A stretch of DNA of 64,000 bases. It comes from Terrimonas rubra. Lineage in GTDB: Bacteria > Bacteroidota > Bacteroidia > Chitinophagales > Chitinophagaceae. Location of the stretch: positions 2,232,001-2,296,000 of the forward strand of contig NZ_JBHUOZ010000003.1 of the NCBI RefSeq assembly GCF_042686025.1, written 5' to 3'. A program made the translations under genes and the position numbers. This document shows positions 52,701-58,417 of this stretch, one piece after another; position 1 is the first letter of the stretch, and each line of letters begins with the position of its first letter. The notes under the pieces were generated by a model. It had not been told where the DNA came from, ran no database searches, and saw only the letters and a program-made list of their open reading frames with translations.

Positions 52701-53345
52701 CACTGATTCAATGACGGAGCCGGTAAGGTCGGCATCGTCCTGGATCTGTAATACATCGCCGGCATTGGGCAAAGTGGCGGTTTGTTCGGCAGGGTCCAAT
52801 ACCCCATCCCTTCTTAACCGGTATTTTATCTGGGTATTGGGGGCTGTGGCAATTACCTGGAATTGGGACTTAGAGTTGGCCGTACTGTTTTGCCAGAAAC
52901 TGGTTGCATAATATTTACGGCCAAGGGTAGCCACCGGTAATATTAAAGACGCCTGTGACCGGAAGCCGGCATAAATATGGGCAAAGACCACCACCGCCGG
53001 TTTACCTGCATCAACCTGCACATGAATACCCTTATTTGGTTTTAGGGGTGGGTTCACATTATTGAAAGACAGGTGCGCTTCGGTGTAAGGAATATTGAAC
53101 GGACCGGAAACCTGGTTTGCCGTTACCGAAAAATTAATGGAATAGGAACCTACCGAAATAGTACCCGAAGAGTTTTTGTCGGAGGTAATAAAAAGTGCCA
53201 TCTGGCCCAGATTACTGGAAGGGGTATGTGAGGGAAAGCATAGCCAGAATTCTTTTCCCTTGTTGGAAAAATCCTGGGCAGATAAAATGGTGCTAACACT
53301 TGTCAGTAAAACTGCTGTCAGTAAGCATAATACAAATTTTCTCAT
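49782..53345 (-). CDS. Large surface protein: IgGFc-binding-like, PKD repeats, T9SS type-B sorting domain
   Basis: An 1187-residue exported protein. Signal peptide (to about 24, TILSAQ); residues about 28-430 resemble the IgGFc-binding N-terminal fold (GKEFWLCFPSHTPSSNLGQMALFITSDKNSSGTISV, KPVSVAQFMLSSNCIG); then several PKD/Ig-like modules with the hallmark endings (WYWNLGDNTEVTDVSTLNHTYLAPGTYTIKQTL; WNWNFGDANATAANPNTADIKTPTHHFTVPGEYTVALTATN); and the gliding-motility C-terminal domain (NIFSPNGDGINDRWEIPYLDTYPGVTIQLFNRYGQQVHQ, WDGRINGRDAPIGTYYYII). Likely a type IX-secreted adhesin-like protein paired with the PorP/SprF protein encoded just downstream. Confidence 0.88.
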   Translation of the reverse strand: MRKFVLCLLTAVLLTSVSTILSAQDFSNKGKEFWLCFPSHTPSSNLGQMALFITSDKNSSGTISVGSYSINFSVTANQVSGPFNIPYTEAHLSFNNVNPPLKPNKGIHVQVDAGKPAVVVFAHIYAGFRSQASLILPVATLGRKYYATSFWQNSTANSKSQFQVIATAPNTQIKYRLRRDGVLDPAEQTATLPNAGDVLQIQDDADLTGSVIESVALPGGGCNKIAVFSGSSSLSISSAWCTGTSFDPLFQQCYPVNTWGKEFGVVPLANNPSGFHIRVTASEDNTTINIDGQNVTLNAGEFYPNSRTAPVYAKPFTISADKPVSVAQFMLSSNCIGAPRPGGASNEQGDPDMIILNPVEQNINDINIFSSNLQVIRSKYLNVFLKTTDAASFKINGVAPTANFIPMPSNNAYSYLTMQLPDNQQSFRLTSDEGFNAITYGMGDAESYGYSAGTNIKDLYQFPSVDNEFASVNFPAACINADFKLSMTFPYEPDEITWQFNGLFPDITLTNPVYTSTSVVNNRTLYKYTLPDDYNVAAAGTYPIKILAINPTADGCSGTQEIDVELEIYGKPTAPFTITSTGCLESSASFAATANTANRPVTHWYWNLGDNTEVTDVSTLNHTYLAPGTYTIKQTLITDIGCLADTLEKSITIHEKPVANFNVNGAVCIEQPVNFEDLSTVGSGNTITKWSWLSNGSPVTMGNETGSNIYTYKFTQETGFEIGLAVESDKGCKSDTIRKQITVKGLPSIGFILPVACVNDVAAQFTDTSSYEGGSITSWNWNFGDANATAANPNTADIKTPTHHFTVPGEYTVALTATNNDGCSASLQKNISIAGNAIVPVYTITSNAPYCSSNAITLKNEATVDVGKILKIVVYWDYLGDPANVITDNAPETGKLYTYKYPEFGTPASKTYRIRYEAYSGTTCVQVNEQDITILATPMLNFNTVNAMCSNEPAFQLTQASQINAADISGTPTFSGNGVSAAGLFSPRDAGAGEHTITYTLLADNGCSNSVQQIITVHPTPVADAGADKFVMEGGQAILTPAIINNIPVTYNWAPVTFLNNPRIAGAIVVKPTEDIVYTLTVTSDKSCTTSDEVKVTLMKNLVIPNIFSPNGDGINDRWEIPYLDTYPGVTIQLFNRYGQQVHQIVNYSSPWDGRINGRDAPIGTYYYIIDPKNGRPPVKGFVDIIR

Positions 53346-53973
53346 AAGCCGCTACTAGTCGTTCATGACGTATCGCAATTTAACTTAATAAGGTCATAAA
53401 ATCAGGAAAAATAATTTTTCAAAAAAAGTGACATTTAGTCATAAAAATTTCAATCTCCAAAATGGTGCAGCATCCAAAAAGTCTGCAAAATATTTTCGAA
53501 CCCTTATTTTTTGAGTAAACATATTAATATATTTAATAATTATTAATGAATACATTTATTTAATTATAACAAAACAAAATTATAAATTGATTATCATTTA
53601 TTTATAACTAATAATTATAATTATTTTAAACAAGTCCTAAAAAGACAATATTTTATACAAAATATACAATATTTAATTACTTATAAATTATAATAAAATA
53701 ACATTAAAAACTAATAAATAAATATTTACATAAAAAGATATGACTAATAAAAATAGTATACAGTTTATCGACAAATTTTTCAGATTTACTAAATAAATTA
53801 TCTTATAAAAAATATTAATTTGTTATTAGCTCCCGCTCCACCCTGTTTTTCCTGAAAAAACGGGTAAGATGAGCACACAGTTGTACTGTCATTTAGTCCT
53901 GAATATTTTTTATTGCTTTAACACCCTGCTATGAAGAAATTTGCTCCTGCCCTGTTAAATTGCAGGTATGATT
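53346..53973. other. Strongly AT-rich intergenic tract
   Basis: About 620 bp with no gene. From about 53500 to 53825 the sequence is almost only A and T, with many ATTAAT, AATTAT and AATATTT runs, in clear contrast to both flanks. No tandem period or long palindrome was found. It forms the upstream region of the large PKD surface-protein gene and separates it from the divergent LEA2 gene. Confidence 0.7.
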
Positions 53974-54444
53974 ATGAAAAAAACAGCCCTTCTTTTTTTA
54001 CTGTTGCCTCTGTTATTTTCCTGTGGAACCGGTAATTTAAAAGACCCGGAATTTGTTAAAGTGGAGAATGTAACCATTCAAAATGCGAGTGTGCAACAGT
54101 CAACTGTACGCCTGGACCTGCAGTTTTTTAACCCCAATAACAAGTCGGCGAGCATCAAAAAAGCGGACGGGAGCATCTGGATGGCGGAGGATAAAATGGG
54201 TGATTTTTTGCTGGACAGCACTATTACCATCCCGGCAAACGAGTTTTTTTCGGTACCGGTTTACCTGCACCTGGATATAAAAACACTGGCCAAACAGGCC
54301 CTCGTAGCATTCATGTCGGACAGTGTTTCTTTTAAAATTGACGGTAATGCACGGGTGGGCAGAAAGGGTTTTTATAAAACTTACCCCTTCCATTATAAAG
54401 GAAAACAGGACCTGGCACCCTGGTTAGAGGGGTTGAAAAAGTAG
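53974..54444 (+). CDS. LEA type 2-like lipoprotein
   Basis: Small lipoprotein of about 156 residues. MKKTALLFLLLPLLFSCG gives a signal peptide and lipobox cysteine; the ATG two codons upstream (53968) is an alternative. The mature part (EFVKVENVTIQNASVQQSTVRLDLQFFNPNNKSASIKKADGSIWM, then IPANEFFSVPVYLHLDI) follows the LEA2 pattern: an NPN motif within a beta sandwich of about 100 residues. Members in bacteria are envelope proteins of unknown role. Single gene; a weak 7-bp-period repeat starts 10 bp after its stop. Confidence 0.8.
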   Translation: MKKTALLFLLLPLLFSCGTGNLKDPEFVKVENVTIQNASVQQSTVRLDLQFFNPNNKSASIKKADGSIWMAEDKMGDFLLDSTITIPANEFFSVPVYLHLDIKTLAKQALVAFMSDSVSFKIDGNARVGRKGFYKTYPFHYKGKQDLAPWLEGLKK

Positions 54445-54453
54445 TCGGTTTGC

Positions 54454-54481
54454 ATGAAGAATGATGAATTATAAATGATGT
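54454..54481. repeat. Heptanucleotide-periodic repeat (ATGATGA units), weak
   Basis: Units start at 54454, 54461, 54468 and 54475 (ATGAAGA, ATGATGA, ATTATAA, ATGATGT). Only four units, so chance is not excluded. The remainder of the 252-bp gap up to the thioesterase gene shows nothing clear. Confidence 0.5.
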
Positions 54482-54682
54482 GAATGGGGAATTGGGTAGC
54501 GGAAATATCTAAATCCGGGGTGGTGAAATGAGTATCCGGCATGGGTATTTGCGGGCACAAAATCATATGGAGAGGACTGATGAACCAGGAATTGAGACAG
54601 CGAAAATCCTTTGAATGTGGAGCTGTAAATTAAATGATGCAGGAAGCACTCAATATGTCCCTGAAAGTTGAGACCGGACACA

Positions 54683-54717
54683 CTATGAACTATTACCTAT
54701 GAACCATGAACTACAGG
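54683..54717. repeat. Heptanucleotide-periodic repeat (CTATGAA units) containing a stop codon
   Basis: Units start at 54683, 54690, 54697, 54704 and 54711 (CTATGAA, CTATTAC, CTATGAA, CCATGAA, CTACAGG), the same consensus as at 47694-47742. The TAG of the thioesterase gene is the complement of 54697-54699, and its last few codons are also inside the array. Confidence 0.8.
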
Positions 54718-55134
54718 AAGTACCGCTACGGTCAACCGGCTTACACAAACCAGTTTTTGCTGAGTGTCGTAAATTTTAATGTCCCACACATGGGTTTGCC
54801 GGCCCAGATGCAGGGGTTTGGCAATGCCGGTAAGCAGTCCTTCACGGGCACTACGCACGTGATTGGCGTTAATTTCCAGTCCTACACAGTAAAATTTAGT
54901 GGTATCCACTACCATGGCTGATGCCACACTACCGATGGTTTCGGCCAGTACACAGGATGCGCCACCATGTAATAACCCATAAGGCTGTTTGGTTCTTTCA
55001 TCCACCGGCATGGTTGCGGCCAGGTGATCATCGCCCAGTTCGGTCCACACAATACCCACATGTTGCGCCATATTTTGCTGGTTCAGCGCATTGAGCTGGT
55101 CAATTGTCAGGTCTTTTTTAAACCAGATAGACAT
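54697..55134 (-). CDS. Hotdog-fold PaaI/MenI-like acyl-CoA thioesterase
   Basis: A 145-residue cytosolic enzyme. The hotdog signature is DERTKQPYGLLHGGASCVLAETIGSVASAM, with HGGAS at the active-site helix, and the second strand set is GLEINANHVRSAREGLLTGIAKPLHLGRQTHVWDIKIYD. Members hydrolyse small or aromatic acyl-CoA esters, including the menaquinone intermediate 1,4-dihydroxy-2-naphthoyl-CoA; which one applies here is not decided. The gene starts 3 bp after coaD ends and is probably co-transcribed with it. Its C-terminus (VVHGS) is encoded by heptanucleotide repeat DNA, so the original stop has probably been displaced. Confidence 0.88.
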   Translation of the reverse strand: MSIWFKKDLTIDQLNALNQQNMAQHVGIVWTELGDDHLAATMPVDERTKQPYGLLHGGASCVLAETIGSVASAMVVDTTKFYCVGLEINANHVRSAREGLLTGIAKPLHLGRQTHVWDIKIYDTQQKLVCVSRLTVAVLPVVHGS

Positions 55135-55137
55135 ATA

Positions 55138-55617
55138 TTAATGACCTTTTTTGGGTAAACTATGGATAACAGCCTGGGGTAAAAAAGGTGCTGCATTGCC
55201 CCCGTTACGGATAATATCGCGTACAATGGTAGACGCTACGGAAGTATATTTAGGCTCGCCGGTTAAGAAAACGGTCTCAATAGTAGCATCCAAAGCCCGG
55301 TTGGCATCGGCAATGGTCTTTTCGTATTCAAAATCGCTCACGTAACGGATACCTCTGAGGATGAATTTTGCATCTATTTTACGGCAAAAATCAATGGTCA
55401 GCCCTTCATATACCATGCCTTCTACCTTGTCATTGTTCTCAAAAATCTCTTTTATCCAGAGCAGGCGCTGATCGGCAGAAAACATGGGGGTTTTAGCGGC
55501 ATTTAAGCCAATACCCACTACTATTTTGTCAAATAAAGGCAGGGCACGGTTGATAATATCCACATGCCCGAGCGTTACGGGGTCAAATGTTCCGGGGAAT
55601 AGTACAATTTTAGCCAT
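55138..55617 (-). CDS. coaD: Phosphopantetheine adenylyltransferase
   Basis: Transfers adenylate from ATP to 4'-phosphopantetheine in coenzyme A synthesis. The product (MAKIVLFPGTFDPVTLGHVDII...) has the nucleotidyltransferase T/HxGH motif (TLGH), GIGLNAAKTPMFSADQRLLWI, the RGIRYVSDFEYE segment and the YTSVASTIVRDI signature corresponding to ISSTxxR. Length is normal (159 residues). ATG at 55617 is preferred over a TTG two codons upstream. It lies head to tail with the thioesterase gene. Confidence 0.97.
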   Translation of the reverse strand: MAKIVLFPGTFDPVTLGHVDIINRALPLFDKIVVGIGLNAAKTPMFSADQRLLWIKEIFENNDKVEGMVYEGLTIDFCRKIDAKFILRGIRYVSDFEYEKTIADANRALDATIETVFLTGEPKYTSVASTIVRDIIRNGGNAAPFLPQAVIHSLPKKGH

Positions 55618-55746
55618 GGGCAAGTACCAGGATTGAAGTTTCGTGTTTAGAGAATTGCAATAATAAACAAATGTTCGCTTTCCGGGTTCTCAAAAACCGG
55701 ATTTTTTGAGCAGTTGCCTATTTATAAACAGGAGTAAAATACCCCT

Positions 55747-55816
55747 GACCGGCAGGATTACTACAGTTGAACGGAGCGTCGCAAGGAGTGCTGATAAGCG
55801 TTACCGGTGCCGGCCT
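55747..55816 (-). repeat. Dispersed repeat family 2, copy 3 (diverged)
   Basis: Read on the minus strand it contains TGCGACGC, then CAACTG, AGTA and CCGGT in the same order as copy 2 (34013-34096). It starts 1-2 bp past the TAG stop of pyrB. Similarity is partial and by eye. Between it and coaD lies a small hairpin CTCAAAAA / TTTTTGAG at 55689-55710. Confidence 0.4.
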
Positions 55817-55817
55817 C

Positions 55818-56744
55818 CTAATTATTCCTGTTTGACAGGAGGTATAAAGCCGCCATACGTACCGCTACACCGTTCTCCACCTGTTGTAAAATGATCGATT
55901 GGCCGCTATCCGCCACATCACTGTCCAGCTCCACACCACGGTTAATGGGGCCCGGGTGCATCACGACTATATCCTTTTTTATTTCTTCCAGTAATTTGCG
56001 GGACACGCCGTAAGCCAGGTTATACTCCCTTAAAGAGGAGAACAAAACCTGATTTTGTCTTTCCAGCTGAATACGCAGCACATTGGCCACATCGCACCAC
56101 TGCAGGGTTTCTTTGAGGTTATAACTTACCTCCACCCCCAGCGACTGGGCAATATATTTAGGAATTAAAGTGGGCGGTCCGCAAACGGTAACCTTTGCGC
56201 CCATTTTAGTAAGCAGGTAAATATTGCTCAATGCCACCCGGCTATGCATGATATCGCCGATGATGGCCACTTTCACCCCCTCTAAACGGCCCATTTTTTC
56301 CTGGATGGACAGGGCGTCCAATAAAGCCTGGGTAGGATGTTCGTTGATACCATCGCCTGCATTGATAATGGCCGCAGGTATATGCTGCGATAAAAAATGC
56401 GGGGCTCCGCTGGCACTATGCCTCATTACCACCATATCCACCTTCATGGATAATATATTATTCACCGTATCCAAAAGGGTTTCACCTTTTGACACCGAAG
56501 ATCCCGAAGCGGTAAAATTGATCGTATCGGCCGATAATCTTTTTTCGGCTAACTCAAATGAAATACGGGTGCGGGTAGAGTTTTCGTAAAATAAATTGAC
56601 AATAGTAATGTCACGTAACGAGGGAACTTTTTTAACCGGACGTTGTAAAACTTCCTTAAACTGACCGGCTGTGCTTAAAAAAAGCGAGATATCATCTTTA
56701 CTAAGATCCCTGATTCCTAATAAATGTTTAGTAGTAAGGCCCAT
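55818..56744 (-). CDS. pyrB: Aspartate carbamoyltransferase catalytic subunit
   Basis: Second step of pyrimidine synthesis: carbamoyl phosphate plus aspartate gives carbamoyl aspartate. Motifs: carbamoyl-phosphate loop ENSTRTRISFELA, HPTQALLD, SRVALSNIYLLTKMGAKVTVCGP and HPGPINRG. ATG at 56744 (MGLTTKHLLGIRDLSKDD) gives 308 residues, the standard length; a reading frame open to 56855 would place the start upstream of the promoter. No pyrI regulatory subunit gene lies next to it in this window. A promoter with both boxes lies only 7 nt before the ATG. Confidence 0.96.
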   Translation of the reverse strand: MGLTTKHLLGIRDLSKDDISLFLSTAGQFKEVLQRPVKKVPSLRDITIVNLFYENSTRTRISFELAEKRLSADTINFTASGSSVSKGETLLDTVNNILSMKVDMVVMRHSASGAPHFLSQHIPAAIINAGDGINEHPTQALLDALSIQEKMGRLEGVKVAIIGDIMHSRVALSNIYLLTKMGAKVTVCGPPTLIPKYIAQSLGVEVSYNLKETLQWCDVANVLRIQLERQNQVLFSSLREYNLAYGVSRKLLEEIKKDIVVMHPGPINRGVELDSDVADSGQSIILQQVENGVAVRMAALYLLSNRNN

Positions 56745-56751
56745 TAAAGAG

Positions 56752-56783
56752 CAAAGATAGGCGGATTGGAAATACTGTGCAAA
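56752..56783 (-). promoter_or_regulatory. Complete Bacteroidota promoter of pyrB (TTTG-N20-TATCTTTG)
   Basis: On the minus strand TTTG (56783-56780) and TATCTTTG (56759-56752) are separated by 20 nt, close to the TTTG-N19-TAnnTTTG consensus. The -7 box ends 7 nt before the ATG at 56744, so transcription should start at or just before the start codon. Confidence 0.65.
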
Positions 56784-56935
56784 ATGGGCTTTGAAAAATA
56801 GGGATGCTGTATTGCAGACATACTGTTTTGTGGAAAACCAGTTAAAAAATAACACCCCGTACCGGCTACGCCAATAGGGGGTGTTGTAATTTTTATCTGT
56901 TCCTGCTAAAACAGGTGTTTAAGATAAAATACGTA

Positions 56936-57100
56936 CTAACTTTTTGCTGACCGCCCGAAAATAAGGCTGATCAAAAAAAGTACGATAAACACAAAGAATA
57001 AAATTTTTGCAAAGGATGCCGAGCTTGCGGCAATACCGCCGAAGCCAAAAATACCTGCCACCAATGCAATTACCAGAAAAATGACTGCCCAACGTAACAT
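56936..57100 (-). CDS. DUF1328-family small membrane protein (54 residues)
   Basis: A short gene easily missed by length cut-offs. The complement from ATG at 57100 to TAG at 56936 encodes MLRWAVIFLVIALVAGIF, then GFGGIAASSASFAKILFF, then VFIVLFLISLIFGRSAKS. The LRWA start, the GFGGIAA turn and two hydrophobic helices are the DUF1328 (YtjA-like) signature. These are small inner-membrane proteins of unknown function, often induced under envelope or osmotic stress. It stands alone between pyrB and an AraC-type gene. Confidence 0.88.
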   Translation of the reverse strand: MLRWAVIFLVIALVAGIFGFGGIAASSASFAKILFFVFIVLFLISLIFGRSAKS

Positions 57101-57382
57101 AATATATAATTTTTAGCTTAAAAAATAACTTTCCTCACTCCGTTTCTGACGCTGAATAGTTAATAAAATGAAAATTCGTGCCAAAAATGAAAAATACCAC
57201 TTTTGTAGTATTGCATAAATGCGAATTTGTTTATATCCTTGTACTGGTTTTTCATAGGATATTGGATTTTAAAACGGGGCAGCATTTCTATGCAAGCCCT
57301 TTTTTTATGCTTTCTCTGCAACTGACAGCTGGCACCCATCGCCATTCTTTATACCGGTTATCACAAAAAAGATGATTATTTA
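57101..57382. other. Intergenic region upstream of the AraC-type regulator
   Basis: No gene is credible here. It holds nested inverted repeats: AAATTCG (57171-57177) with CGAATTT (57222-57228), enclosing AATACCAC / GTAGTATT around a TTTT loop (57193-57212). This might be an operator or a small structured RNA; there is no further support. Confidence 0.35.
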
Positions 57383-57422
57383 ATCTTCCTTCTTTTCTTT
57401 ACCCTCAGAAAAGAAGGAAGAT
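57383..57422 (+). promoter_or_regulatory. 16-bp perfect hairpin that includes the AraC start codon
   Basis: ATCTTCCTTCTTTTCT (57383-57398) pairs perfectly with AGAAAAGAAGGAAGAT (57407-57422) across an 8-nt loop. The last two bases of the right arm are the A and T of the ATG at 57421. The arm also contains GAAGGAAG, the only Shine-Dalgarno-like sequence nearby. In RNA this would hide the start site; in DNA it could be a repressor-binding palindrome. Confidence 0.75.
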
Positions 57423-58254
57423 GGAGGTTACATTTTTTAAACCGAAAAGTGTTTTACTGCGCCGGTATATGGACGGTTATTACTTTTTAACCAAAAAACG
57501 GGAAGAAGGTGATATCCGCTACCTGACTTTTCCCAACAACTTCAGTATTATATCGGTAGCCCAAAATGCCAGCCTGGAATTAACAGCGTATAGCGGTGTT
57601 GTACAGGAAAAGAAAAAAAACGGCTTTTATTCTGCATTGATCTGTCACTATATAAAACCCATTGAAGCGGTTTACAAAGGAGCTGTTGAAGAAGTAACCT
57701 TTTATTTTAAGCCGCTGGGGTTAAACGCTTTTTTAACTGCCCCCCTTTCCCAGTACCCCCTGCATACCTCAACCTTTTTGCCTTACCCTGATTATAAACC
57801 AGCCATGCTGGCTATTTTATCGGAGAAGGATACAAACACCAGGCGGGGTATGATTGAAAATTACTGGCTCTCGAAACTGACTGGTTTTAAACACGATTTC
57901 TTGTTTGATGTGATCAAAGATCTTTCGAGAACGGACGAGGAGATCAGTATACTGGAACTTGCCCGGAAATACCATACCAGCCGGCAAACGATCAATAAAC
58001 AGTTCATACAACATATGGGCAAAAGCCCGGGGGCATTTAAGAAAATACACCGCTTCAGGGAAGTGCTTGCCCAAAAAACAATTCCCGGTACCCGGGAAGA
58101 AACACTTACCGCGTTAAGCTACGCCTGTTTGTTTTACGATCAATCCCACATGATCAAGGAGTTTAAACAACTAACCGGCCTGAGTCCGAAAGTTTTTTTT
58201 AAAATGATCCATTTAAATACGGACGGCGTGGGTAACTGGCTTTTTAAAAGCTAG
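57421..58254 (+). CDS. AraC-family transcriptional regulator
   Basis: A 277-residue DNA-binding protein. The N-terminal part (about 1-150: YYFLTKKREEGDIRYLTFPNNFSIISV, EEVTFYFKPLGLNAFL) resembles the ligand-binding or dimerisation domain of Bacteroidota AraC regulators that lack a sugar-cupin signature. The C-terminal double helix-turn-helix (about 170-270) is clear: SILELARKYHTSRQTINKQFIQHMGKSPGAFKKIHRFREVL and LTALSYACLFYDQSHMIKEFKQLTGLSPKVFFK. The start codon is fixed by the frame and lies in a perfect hairpin, which suggests self-regulation or translational control. Targets unknown. Confidence 0.9.
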   Translation: MEVTFFKPKSVLLRRYMDGYYFLTKKREEGDIRYLTFPNNFSIISVAQNASLELTAYSGVVQEKKKNGFYSALICHYIKPIEAVYKGAVEEVTFYFKPLGLNAFLTAPLSQYPLHTSTFLPYPDYKPAMLAILSEKDTNTRRGMIENYWLSKLTGFKHDFLFDVIKDLSRTDEEISILELARKYHTSRQTINKQFIQHMGKSPGAFKKIHRFREVLAQKTIPGTREETLTALSYACLFYDQSHMIKEFKQLTGLSPKVFFKMIHLNTDGVGNWLFKS

Positions 58255-58417
58255 TTTACATTTTTACAATTTTTCCTGTTTTACGGTGGCTAGTTTTGTT
58301 ATATACTATATATAATTATATAGCAACCAACCTGACTGTTTTTGGAAGACCGGATATAGCCCATCTTTCTATGGAGAACCTTTTTATCTAAAACCTTGTA
58401 CCGAAAATTTGTAATAC

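Noticed and set aside
56745..56855. N-terminal extension of PyrB from 56855
   Set aside because: It would span the promoter boxes, and the protein from 56744 already has the standard family length.
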